Assembly: GCF_029784135.1 (NCBI RefSeq)
Contig: NC_073744.1
Span: 13,434,929-13,498,928, forward strand
Direction: 5' to 3'
Origin: Toxorhynchites rutilus septentrionalis
Taxonomy: Eukaryota > Arthropoda > Insecta > Diptera > Culicidae
DNA: 64,000 nt
Every line of letters starts with the position of its first letter. The stretch's first letter is position 1. The notes under the pieces were generated by a model. It was not told the origin of the DNA. It saw only the letters and a program-made list of their open reading frames with translations, and ran no database searches. A program made the position numbers and the translations under genes. Below are positions 54,780 through 64,000 of this stretch, piece after piece.

Positions 54780-55480
54780 AAATTTGTTTGCCAGAGATGC
54801 CGTTCGAACCGATGATGAAGCAAAGATGAGAATGCTGCTGAGAATATTGGGTCCATCGAAGCACGAGATGTTCACCGGCTATATCCTACCCACGAGCTCC
54901 CACAAAATGAAATTCGACTAAACGATGAGCAATCTGAACAGTTCATTCGGCATCCTAGTGAACAACAAACGGTACCGGTGCTCGCAAGTCACGGAGCAAG
55001 CCTCCGAAGACTACAAAACGTTCGCCTACCGGGTGAACAAACTGTGTGTCGAATTCAAACCGGGTACTGCGCTAGCGCCAAAAAGGTGAAGTCTCCTGCA
55101 AGCGGCACTTATCCGAGCCGATAGTGACCAGAAGTTTGCAGGTAAAGAGGAAAACCGTTGAAGCTGGAAGTTTAGGATTCCTGTGAAGTTGTGATCAAGG
55201 AAAAGAACCATGAAGATCGACTCTTCCTGGTTAAAACGCAACCCAATTTGCTTGTCCTGGATCTATAGTGCCTATGAATTTGTTATGCAATCGTGTAAAC
55301 AGCTATCTAACATCGATCAGCTCTTCCCAGAGAGGTTCAGCAACAAACCTTCGTCCCTTCGTCCCCTGCAAAATGTACTAAGCTACCCAGTAATACAGAG
55401 ACCGAAACAGCAGTCCAAATTCCTCGTCGCTCTTCACGTTTTCGAAGATACCCGCCTAAACTAGCCGAAAACGAAAACCT
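54780..55480 (+). pseudogene. Ty3/gypsy gag-pol remnant
   Basis: Plus-strand frames read 'DDEAKMRMLLRILGPSKHEM', then 'FTGYILP', 'NNKRYRCSQVTEQASEDYK' and 'YRVNKLCVEFKPG', which is the order found in insect gypsy Gag. After a stop come 'LLQAALIRADSDQKFAG' and then, in another frame, 'DRLFLVKTQPNLL', like the protease-RT junction. There are many stops and frameshifts; no LTR and no RT palm were seen. Confidence 0.6.
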
Positions 55481-56246
55481 CGATTTAATTTATCACTAAA
55501 GATTAAGTCTCAATTCGGTTTATGGTTACATCGGTTTTATGGCATATACCATCGTAAAATCGATCTATACTGCGAAAAGCTGTATTACATGCTGTGGAAA
55601 ATCTTTCAACAGTAAATCATATCAGATCGTAGTTGACGCCATATTACATCATATTAGGAATTCTTTACCAGATCAGCAGGCCCGAAAACAACTTTAAATT
55701 GGTAAAATTTAAATGAACATTTTTGCTGTTATCTGATCACCTCAAATACGTAGCACTGAACCTTACTTAACCATTTCTATATCAATTTCAAAATAGTTTC
55801 ACTAAAATACAATAGACGACCAGGAATGTGCCGATTGCATCTTTTTCGTATTATATGTACGAGTTTTAACTGCTCTAGAATTATGTTTCAGATAGTCGTG
55901 CGAGATAACTGTTGATATCACCCAAACAACCGGAGTTCGAACCCCATCGGAACAAATTTTCTTAACCATCACCACCACCCTTTTCGAATATTTATACCCC
56001 CTTCCAATGTAAGTCAATTTAATAATTACTATTTTTAGAAACATGAATGTTGTCATATATACAAATGACGGTTCGTGACGTTATAAGCATACTTATAATC
56101 ACACGAACATTTTCCGCCATTCGTTTTCCTATTTGCCTGTAGTAAATCGTTAATAGTCGTACTAGATGCATGTGTAATTCATAGATTCATCCAAACTAAT
56201 TCGCAAGCAATTGTCGAGTATGTATATCACCTCAATTTTGTATGTA
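55481..56246. other. Unassigned sequence with a possible SINE head
   Basis: CGGAGTTCGAACCCCATC at 55930-55947 is a box-B-like match with a weak box A about 45 bases upstream, so a tRNA-headed SINE scrap is possible. AAATACGTAGCACTGAACCT at 55745 also occurs at 28509 inside the TIR element there, so part of that family lies here. Nothing else recognised. Confidence 0.3.
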
Positions 56247-56481
56247 CAGTAGAACCCCGATTATCCGCGGAATAGTCTGGCTAGCTCATCGTGAGTTCAA
56301 AACGTGAAAAAAAAGATTATTCGGCACGAAAACTATTTTTCATCAATACAGAAATCCTTAAACTATTGATCTACAAGGTCGTGTACACCAGTGGTCAGAT
56401 AATGTGATAGCCATGTTCAAGACAAAAGTGCATGAGCCTATTACTCACTGACAAATTCCGGAAAGGCTTATGGATTTACTG
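56247..56481. mobile_element. pogo/Tigger-like MITE, 235 bp
   Basis: Left end CAGTAGAACCCCGATTATCC then GCGG, the typical pogo/Tigger terminus. The right end read inward begins CAGTAAATCC. TA flanks both (56245-56246, 56482-56483). The inverted match is short, so the right end is less certain. Confidence 0.5.
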
Positions 56482-56828
56482 TATAACTGTATAACTTAAC
56501 CAGTCAAAAAAAAAATATCACGCCGAGTATTAAAATTACTCAACAATTGTTGAGTTTTAACAAGAAAGACTTCAGCACATTCACTGGTCTTATAACAGGA
56601 CACTGTTCGAGAAAATACCATCTCAAAGACGGTCTTGATTTTTGACTATAGTTCCTTTCTATGGTGACTGAGAGCCACCATACGAACCATACGCACGGTA
56701 GAAAAGGTTTGGTGGCGGAGAGCAGACATACGACCGCAAAGAGTTAATTTTTCTTTTACATTACTTTTACCAAAAATGTACGCTTCCGTAAGGTATTGAA
56801 ATATGATTTCCTAAAATTTTAATACATA
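56482..56828. other. Unassigned sequence
   Basis: Contains a perfect 18-base palindrome, ACTCAACAATTGTTGAGT (56538-56555), of unknown meaning; otherwise nothing recognised. Confidence 0.3.
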
Positions 56829-57435
56829 GGTGTCATTACGTTAGAACCCCTCGATTTTTTTTAGTTTCCAGACATGTATAAGAGCTCGGTTGAAATAATG
56901 TATATAGAGTAAAGTATAATAACTATTTACGTTTATAAGAATGGCAATTTTAACTTTATTGTTTTGATCACTCATTTACAAAATTAACAGCAAATTTCGC
57001 ACGAATTACTACAAGTTTATAATTCGTGGGCCATCCTTAGTTCTCAATCAATTCAAAAAACGTATTCGACCAAGCTACGGCATGTGGAAATTTGAATCTC
57101 GTTCCACACAGAGGAAACTGCTCGTTTAGGCTCCATAAAACTCCTATACTGCCTGTTAGATACATCTATTCTTTGTACGGTCATTCTATGTACATACGTT
57201 GTCGATTGGGGTTTGAACTGGCAAATAAGCATGATAGTCCATAATCTAAAGCCCCAGTAATAAACCATGTGATGGACTTACGACTTTTATGAAATGATGC
57301 CTTACTCTGTTGGAATATCCAATCATCATGGTGGTTTCGATGCAAAAACGACAGCAAATGATTCAGGAATACTTCCTCGAAGTCCCCACTTCTCATTCGT
57401 TTCCATCATTTGAAATAGTCCTTTCTGAGAAAGTT
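56829..57435 (-). pseudogene. Tc1-like DD34E transposon, 3' part
   Basis: A decayed terminus GGTGTCATTACGTTAGAACC follows TA at 56827-56828. Minus-strand frames read 'DDWIFQQSKASFHKSRKSI', which corresponds to the family's WIFQQDNA...HKS box with the catalytic Asp changed (QDN to QSK). Then come 'WFITGALDYGLSCLFASSNPN' (where SPDLNPIE is normal) and, in another frame, 'WNEIQISTCRSLVEYVF'. The 5' half is missing. Same family as 27324 and 42413. Confidence 0.75.
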
Positions 57436-58211
57436 CTTCCCGAAGATTGTTTCCCTAAAATTCTTTTCTTCCAACAATAAAGAAACAAAATCTAACATGA
57501 AACAAACTTGAAATGAAATAAGGGTGTCATCGAGGTGTGACGAAAACCAGTGGGCATCCCGCTTAAGCCACCGGACTAACGCCAGGGGTACGACTAAAAC
57601 GTCAAATCCGTCATATTGCCAATGTACCCAATATTGCTGCGGTTTACTGACATTTTGGTTCTGACGATTACTGTTGTTTACAACACGGTCCGGTTATATA
57701 GTTAAATAGTGGCTAACTTTAAACTCCATGTTGAATCTGAACACCTCCATGTGAAACCGAAATATGAAAATCGCTTAAGCAGTTAGAAATAAAGCAGCGC
57801 AATTTCCGTGATTTCAACGATTTCAATCCTCGCAAATGGTATGTTGGTAAACAAATGACGCCATATTGATTTTGACTTTGGGTAGCCTATATTCAATTGA
57901 TGTCTAACCCCTGACTAACGCTACCCAGACAGTCAATCGATCAACCTGACAGATCAACTGGTCAGATGGAGAAGACGAAAAAGAAAAATAAGATCAACAA
58001 ACCTATAGGAGAGTGGTACAATTGAATATTTATTAGGAATTATTTGCAAATTAGTTCATATTAGTTACAAAAATCAAATTATAAAAATACGTCCACAAGA
58101 ATCATGGAAGTAAGGCTATTGGAAACAAGATTTGTTAGGTTTTTATTACAAATTCATTTTCATTAGATTGAAACTATCCTGCGTAAAATTAGAATCAGCC
58201 TGTCAAACCAG
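57436..58211. other. Unassigned sequence
   Basis: No gene or TE recognised in about 0.8 kb upstream of the SINE and MITE. Confidence 0.3.
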
Positions 58212-58274
58212 CCAGAACGGGAATCAACCCCGAAACGAACCCGTGGGACGCTAACCACTCGGCCACGGGAGCAC
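58212..58274 (-). repeat. SINE head fragment
   Basis: On the minus strand GTGCTCCCGTGGCCGAGTGG, then TTAGCGTC, and later TTGATTCCCGTTCTGG: the tRNA-like head of the SINE found complete at 13862-14134. It ends four bases before the TTA duplication of the next MITE. Confidence 0.65.
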
Positions 58275-58280
58275 TACTTA

Positions 58281-58632
58281 AGGTGGCCGTACACTGTTTG
58301 CCCGGAGGTCAAATATTTGATATTTTTTGACAGATAAGGTTTGATTTGATATTTGTACAAACACTATTTTGTTTGCCACTCTTCAATTTTCAACAGTAGT
58401 AAACAATATCAAACACCGAACATGGAAAAAATCAACTGAAATATTCAAGGTAACCTAACCATGTACCGACAGGTTCAAAGAACAGACTGAAAAAATATTC
58501 TAGGCATCCAATAATTGAATATTTGCTTGTCGTGTTTTATGTAGAAAATATTTGATCAGTACACGTTGACCAAATTTTATCTGTCAAAAAGAGTCAAATA
58601 TTTGGCTTCGGTCAAACAGTGTATGAGCACCC
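58281..58632. mobile_element. MITE, 352 bp, TTA target duplication
   Basis: Left AGGTGGCCGTACACTGTTTG; right read inward GGGTGCTCATACACTGTTTG. The inverted match continues through CAAATATTTGA and TTTTTGACAGATAA, about 65 bases. TTA occurs on both sides (58278-58280 and 58633-58635). A 3-bp TTA duplication suggests a PIF/Harbinger origin. Partial relatives are at 25081-25335 and 41294-41620. Confidence 0.7.
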
Positions 58633-59285
58633 TTAGACTTGGAATCACATTAATCATGAAAATTTGTAAATGATGAATAAAATAATTTACAGTTTGAGCT
58701 GCTACTAAAAACTGCTCCAAAATTGTGGTGCATTTTTCAAGGTAAATCCGAACACGAGGTAATTACTTGGTAATGTTTAATTGAAAAATATCCAAGAATG
58801 ACCACGTGGTCAACAGGGGAAGGAGTCTGGTCAATATCCACGCTTTTCCACGGAGGGGGAGAGGGGACTCTAGAATCGTGCTTTTTGTGTCCACGTGGTT
58901 TGTGGACAGTCTCTCAGTGTTCCCATTTTTTAAATCTAAAAAAAAATGTTTAAGAATATTTTTCTTCTATTTATTGCAATCATGAAATCAATTTGAGCAC
59001 AGCCCTATTGAATGGAATTGAATGGAACCATACCGTAGAACAACCTTGCACAAACAAAAAGATCGCACCTGTTTGACAGTTTATACCGCACAACATAAAC
59101 ACTGTATCATCTGTATTGTATTTGCGCAAAACGCGATGCTGTGAAGTCATCCAGTTGGCCTTGGCTCATCAAATTTGTTCTTCAAGCCAAAATCAATCGC
59201 ATCACTGTCGCTAGCATTGGAACTTAGGATGCCGTCTGTCCGGTATCCGACGGAATTGGCGAAAAAACGTAGTGAGTAGAAAAAA
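58633..59285. other. Upstream region of the glycerol-kinase-like gene
   Basis: No coding sequence. CCACGTGG-type hexamers at 58801-58808 and 58900-58907 belong to a CACGTGGTC-containing block that looks repetitive. The promoter and 5' UTR of the gene at 59286 must lie here, but no TATA or Inr stands out. Confidence 0.3.
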
Positions 59286-61291
59286 ATGAACGGGACCTTC
59301 CACAGCAAATTTGGCTCCCTGGTCGGAGTGCTGTACGTGGGCCATTCCAACTGCAGGTTTCTGGTGAGTATGTCACCTTTCCAGAAATAACTTTGTGATT
59401 GTGACATTGATTTTCGCAGGTTTATGCAGCGAAAAACGCCGAAGTGCTCACTTGCCATGAGGAGCGCTTGGAGGTCAACTCTCCGCACTCCGGTTGGGTC
59501 GAGTTCGATCCTATGCAGATATGGCAAGCAGCCAGAGAAAGCTTGGAGCGAGCGGTACAGAATCTTGTGCTGCTGGATATCGATCCACGAGATATTCTGG
59601 CGATTGGGATTTGCAATCAGCGCGAAACGAGCGTACTGTGGGACAAAGGAACTGGACTGCCGTTATGTAACGCCATAGGTTGGTGCGACACTAGGACTTC
59701 TGGTCTGGTGAAAGAACTGCTGGTGAGGGTGAGAGGTAAAATAAATTTCCTCAAGGAGGTTTGCGGATTGCCGTTCGCCAATTGCTTCAGCGCTGTGAAA
59801 ATTCGCTGGATGTTGGACCACTTGGGGGAAGAGGTGGTTTCAGGGAAAGAGCTCTCGTTTGGCACTCTGGATAGTTGGATTATGTGGAATCTGACGGGCG
59901 GTATCAATGGAGGAATCCACATGACTGATGTAACGAACGCGTCGAGGACAATGTTAATGAATCTTAGGACTCAACAGTGGGATTCTAGATTGTGCCATTT
60001 CTTTAAAATTCCTCAGAATATTTTACCACAAATCAGAAGCTGCTCTGAGGTGTATGGATATGTAATTGAAGGACCTCTCAGCGGAATCCCAATAGCTGGT
60101 GTGAGTATGCTTGAGAAAACATTGATTACATAAAGCTGAGTTTTTTTTTTGCTGTCCAGTGTATAGGTGACCAACAAGCTGCTCTTCTCGGTCAAATATG
60201 TCTTTCTGCCGGTCAACTGTCATGTAATTTAGATGAGGGATGTTTCGTTTTATTCAACACTGCTCAGGAGATAATCGATTCTGATAATGGTCTTCTTTCC
60301 ACAATTGCCTTCAAACTAGGGCCCAAGGCGGAAACTTTCTATGCACTTGAAGGTGCTATTCCCCACGCGGGAAGCTCAATTGGTTGGATGCATGAAAATC
60401 TACAGCTACCGAACGACTCGAATCACAATGGCTCTCTTACGCAAAGTTTCCGTGAGGAGCCGACCTTATTTTCGTCGGTTTGTTCTATGAACTCTTCCTT
60501 CGGAGGGTACCCGAGCGAAGCAAGAAATTTCAATCCAAATTACGAAGTGATCCTTGTGCCCGCCTTCAGTGGTTATTATACGCCATATTGGCGGTATAAA
60601 GTACGAGGAGTTCTGTTTGGCCTCACCTTACAAACTTCTGCCCGGCAGATTCTGTTTGCCGCATATGAAGCTGTTTGTTTCCAGGTGCGCGAAGTGTTGG
60701 ATTCCTTAGCGAAAGACTGCAAAACTTGGCCAGCTGTGACAAAGTTTGTTGCCGGTGGAGATCTCAGCGAGAAGCCATTCCTGATGCAAATGCTAGCCGA
60801 CCTAAGTGGCGTGAGTATCGAACGGCCCCAAAGTTCGACTCCGGCTTGTCTCGGGACGATGCTAGCTGCTGGACTGGCGGCCGATGTGCTTACACTGGAT
60901 GAGTTCCGGTCCAGTTGCATTCCACCTATAGACTACTATTCCTCAACACACTATTCTAGTCGTAAGTATAACAACAGCTGGCCTTGTGTATCGATATTCG
61001 GCTAACAATGTTTGCCTTTACAGAACGAGATATGAAATTCCGCAAATGGAAGATAGCCGTCGATCGATGTCTGAATTTCGAATCAGTTTCCGAGACGGAT
61101 CTTTCCAAGTTTCGACAGGAAGAGATAGGTAAACGATCACATCAAGTAACGAGAAACTGCTTTTTTCAGCCCACCATGTTTCAGATCCGGAATATTCGGT
61201 TCTCTGTTCTATTCCAGGAGGAGTCTATGTGATCTCGTCTTTTGTCATCATTATTTTAGCTCAATTTCTGCAGCAGAATCGGAGCGCTTAG
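59286..61291 (+). CDS. Glycerol-kinase-like protein, FGGY family, degenerate active site (5 exons)
   Basis: Exons 59286-59363, 59420-60100, 60160-60961, 61024-61128 and 61170-61291 join in frame to 595 residues; GT-AG introns of 56, 59, 62 and 41 nt. An in-frame TAG at 59277 fixes the start. The fold is that of animal glycerol kinase: 'ICNQRETSVLWDK', 'DVTNASRTML', 'GCIGDQQAALLGQ' (catalytic Asp kept), 'YALEGAI', 'AAYEAVCFQVREVLDSL'. But the N-terminal phosphate loop DQGT.STR is 'YVGHSNCR', the glycerol Tyr in STYFSA is Cys ('ANCFSA'), GTGCF is 'DEGCF', and VDGG is 'VAGG'. The C-terminus 'VISSFVIIILAQFL' is a membrane tail like that anchoring mammalian GK to mitochondria. Probably weakly active or a pseudoenzyme. 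Confidence 0.9.
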
Positions 61292-61480
61292 AGGTGCTTC
61301 TGTTTAGTTTACGGGGAAATTATAGTCGTTAAATTGCGGTAGAGTTTCCTATAGTTAATTGTAAGCAATTATCGGTAGAGGATATTTCTCATTTACTCCT
61401 CTAGTCGCGTGCAATTGCTTCCTTTTATCTGATTGTTGTGAATGAACAATAAAAAGAATTTTGTTTTTGAAAGTACCATC
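61292..61480 (+). terminator. 3' UTR and poly(A) signal of the kinase-like gene
   Basis: AATAAA at 61448-61453, about 160 bases after the stop, is the only good plus-strand signal before the convergent neighbour. Confidence 0.55.
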
Positions 61481-61559
61481 GCTTTGGAAGCTTCTTTGAA
61501 ATAAATGTTAATTGTTAACAGATTCGACCACAATCGATGAATTGAGAAATTCCTACGGA

Positions 61560-61744
61560 GATAAGTAAATATGCTTGCATTTTTATTGCCAATCGTCTTT
61601 ACATATTTGACGATCTGAAAACAGCGTTGAGCAATTACAAAAATATTAAACTTCGGTTCACTGCAGCATAAGTAACGTCCCTAATACAACTGAAAGAAAT
61701 AACTGCGCAGGGAAAACTGACAAAAACATAAAACAAACTTATTG
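61560..61744 (-). terminator. 3' UTR and poly(A) signal of the FAM210-like gene
   Basis: TTTATT at 61582-61587 (AATAAA on the minus strand) lies about 160 bases after the stop. The two convergent transcripts would therefore end about 130 bases apart without overlapping. Confidence 0.5.
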
Positions 61745-62693
61745 CTATTTCTCTCCCATCGTATCTTCCCCTTTCTTGATTCCACTTTTAAACTGCTGAT
61801 AGTCATCCATAATGCTTTGCTTTCGTTTTTCCAGCTGCTGCTTCCGCTCCTGAATACTTTGCTTCTGCTCGGCAATTTTATCCTGTATACCTTGTTTTTT
61901 CTCAGCCATTTTATCCTGGAAATCCTGTTTCCTCTCCGCAATTCGCTCCTGTATATTTTCCTTCTTATCTTTGTACATTTGCACCAACCGATCCTTCGAC
62001 GGGATCGGCTTAATGTAGCCCAGCTGAACGAGATATTTGATGGAGATTGTGGAGCCACCTGAAACGACGCCACTATGAAACGTTTTAGTTGAAAAATAAA
62101 ACCTGGGCAATCAAACCTAGCGTAACGGTGTAACGCACTGGAGTTGCAATTTTATACAGCAGATAAGCGATCGCAATGTGACCAAGGCTTGAGTCCCGGA
62201 CAGGATCGATCAGCTTCTGTGAGACCCCCATCGATTCGAGAATGGCAATGACGTCTACGCCACTCGTTGAGGCATAGTAGAAACCACCGAACCAGAACAC
62301 AGACGTGATGCAATGAACCGGAACCAGCACGTACCAGTACTCTTTGTACATTTTCTTGAAGCGTGCAAACAGGCCAAGCTTGACCGGTTCCTCCGGAGCG
62401 TTGTCAAGTTCTGATTGTGCCGTACTTGGATGGCTCTTTTTATCCGACGATGGGTGCTGCTGCATCTGATATGTGGAAGAGCTGAAAAAGGGAGTCTGCT
62501 GCCGGTAGCATACTGGGAACTGTCGGTAGCAAATTGATCCCGACTGCTCCTGTGGACGACTCCAGCAGTGGAAGTTGTTCGAGCAAACTGTGAGTACATT
62601 CCTGAATTGGGGATGCGTCGAAAATCGGATTGGGATTGATCTCGTCATGCTTCCAGCGAGTACCATTCGCGAGGAATTGAGCAGTAGAGACAT
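61745..62693 (-). CDS. FAM210A-like mitochondrial protein (DUF1279), 2 exons
   Basis: Exons 62693-62117 and 62058-61745 (minus) join in frame to 296 residues; the 58-nt intron has a weak donor (G|GTTTGA) and a good CGTTTCAG acceptor. The N-terminus (MSLLLNSSRMVLAGSMTRSI, rich in Arg/Ser) looks like a mitochondrial presequence. The DUF1279 core follows: 'VLVPVHCITSVFWFGGFYYA', 'SGVDVIAILE', 'AYLLYKIATPVRYTVTLGG' spanning the splice, then 'IKYLVQLGYIKP'. The last ~75 residues form a charged helix with 11-residue repeats (IQERIAERKQD, FQDKMAEKKQG, IQDKIAEQKQS), as in FAM210A. In vertebrates FAM210A acts in mitochondrial translation and muscle/bone homeostasis. Tail-to-tail with the kinase-like gene. 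Confidence 0.9.
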
Positions 62694-64000
62694 AATGTTC
62701 GATTCTATTATTCTAGAAGATGCGAAATTATTCCAGTGCTACAAAAACATTACTAAAGACAGAGGAAATATTTTGAAAATGTAACAATCGAAAGATTGGC
62801 ATTTAGTGATCATTAAAGGGAATAGCAAACAGCTTACGTGTTTCGGGTGTTGTTTATGTTTCTGCTCACATCGTTGTGGATATTCGCTGTCTTCGGCAAA
62901 GATTCAGATCGAAACCAGGATGTATTAAGCACGGTGGGTCAATATATTGTCAAAACGATTTTGCACCCACAAAAATCGTAACTAAAAAAGCTACCAAATC
63001 TTTGGTAATGCAAAATAAGAGCATCCCCATCAGTTGCTAAATTTGGTTGCTAAACACAATCAAGTACCCCTCCACCATAACTTGGCAGCCATATCGAGAG
63101 TTGCCATTTGGGTTAGTAAAATAACAAGGCACCCCCAGAGTAGGGATGGGCAAAACAGTTCACTTTGATGAACGGTTCAATCACTAACCGTTCATCCAAG
63201 TGAATCAGTTTTTTCGAACATTTCTTTCGCTCTTTCGTTCAGCGGTATTAAGAACATATATTGTTAGCTGAAAACTAACATCAATAGATAGCTAATCATT
63301 GATATTGTTGGATTGGATAGTGTACGTATGGGATTTAAATTTTTGAAATTTAGTGGGGAAAGATAAGGTCCTTCTTCTTCAAAAGTCGCAAACTGTATGT
63401 GAAAATATGTTTATCGGCCGACAAAAGTATACAGTGACTCAAATCCGTAATCGTACTTCACCATACAGGTCTCTTTTCCCTTCTTTGAAAGTCGAAAATG
63501 AGCTTTCGGAACATTCTATTTAGATAAAGTCATAGTGTCATATGAGAGTTAAAAGGTTTGCTATCTGTTTTCAAAATAATGGTTTTTATTTCTCTACAAA
63601 TGGCGAATGTATGTGCTGATGTATGAGAATTGACTCAAACTCATAATCGTACGCTGGTTGAAATTTCTACTCGATTTCGAAGGCGTTGGTCAATTTTCGA
63701 ATTCCATCATTAGTATGGTATCCCTTGTTCATTACAACTATCTTTAGTTGTCTTTAGCCTTATCTACGCGTTTTTTAATGTATTCGGAAGGAATATTTAT
63801 CGATTTTTTCATCAAGTGGTTTTTGAAATCGTTATTTTTAAAAATTTAATGGTTTCTAAATTTCCTACACAGATAACTTCCTCAGTTTTTTACTGATATT
63901 GATGTCGGAAGATTGTTGAAGAATTTGTAATGTAATGTAACCATGTGCGAACTTTATATCTCTTGAGCTATGGGTCATTGTCTTGGCAAAACTTGAGTCC
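62694..64000. other. Upstream region of the FAM210-like gene, with repeats
   Basis: No gene. At 63142 GTAGGGATGGGCAAAACAGT followed by inverted GAACGGTTC/GAACCG motifs resembles a hAT-type end. 63360-63440 repeats 37055-37130. The remainder is AT-rich, including 63430-63680 with two diverged copies of ACTCAAATCCGTAATCGTAC (63439 and 63634), probably another TE. Confidence 0.35.

Noticed and set aside
56538..56555. Perfect 18-bp palindrome ACTCAACAATTGTTGAGT
   Set aside because: A single occurrence in AT-rich DNA, not at an element boundary; too little to propose a binding site.
61742..62062. 106-codon hydrophobic plus-strand ORF opposite the FAM210-like gene
   Set aside because: It is the antisense shadow of the Lys/Glu/Gln-rich coiled coil; codons for charged residues read as Leu/Phe-rich on the other strand.

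Overview
The window reads as culicine (Aedes-like) mosquito nuclear DNA. Three intron-containing host genes sit in the last quarter. Most of the rest is decayed transposable elements (TEs) of mosquito type: mariner, IS630/Tc1 DD37E and DD34E, hAT, I-clade, R1/LOA and Jockey/CR1-like LINEs, copia, gypsy, Helentron-like elements, tRNA-headed SINEs and many MITEs. No bacterial gene, CRISPR array or genuine tRNA/rRNA gene was seen.

Layout. 1-2.4 kb: a Jockey RT scrap and a GC-richer block that could be an untranslated first exon ending in a GTAAGT donor at 2107. 3-8.3 kb: SINE, two mariner-type elements (one nearly full length), a TIR-bounded element filled with ~400-bp tandem units, and a decayed DD37E transposon. 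8.3-12.4 kb: nothing recognised. 12.5-18.6 kb: MITE, R1/LOA LINE pieces with a heptanucleotide tail and an inserted SINE, a palindrome-ended repeat and an I-clade LINE with an intact RNase H region. 20.6-24.3 kb: a copia remnant and another palindrome-ended repeat. 24-31.6 kb: MITEs, Helentron 5' end, Tc1 and DD37E remnants. 34.3-36.3 kb: a 5'-truncated LINE broken by one frameshift. 37.2-39.7 kb: a TIR-complete DD37E element abutting a Helentron-like minisatellite. 40.5-47.7 kb: MITEs, then a strongly nested TE stack.

Host genes. A yellow-e-like secreted MRJP/Yellow protein (48025-49807, four coding exons) starts just after a splice acceptor, so its first exon lies upstream; the 1.57-2.1 kb block is a candidate, which would make the intervening ~46 kb of TEs one intron. 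A glycerol-kinase-like gene (59286-61291, five exons) has lost several conserved active-site residues but keeps a C-terminal membrane tail. A FAM210A-like mitochondrial protein gene (62693-61745, minus, two exons) converges on it tail to tail, 453 bp apart. Between the yellow gene and the kinase lie more TEs (a second DD37E copy, gypsy gag-pol, Tc1, MITEs).

The most unusual recurring structure is a repeat family capped by a GACGTAG-NN-CTACGTC palindrome and carrying ~95-bp internal tandem units; about eleven termini of it occur here on both strands. All exon joins, family assignments and repeat comparisons were made by eye from the sequence; no database search was run.
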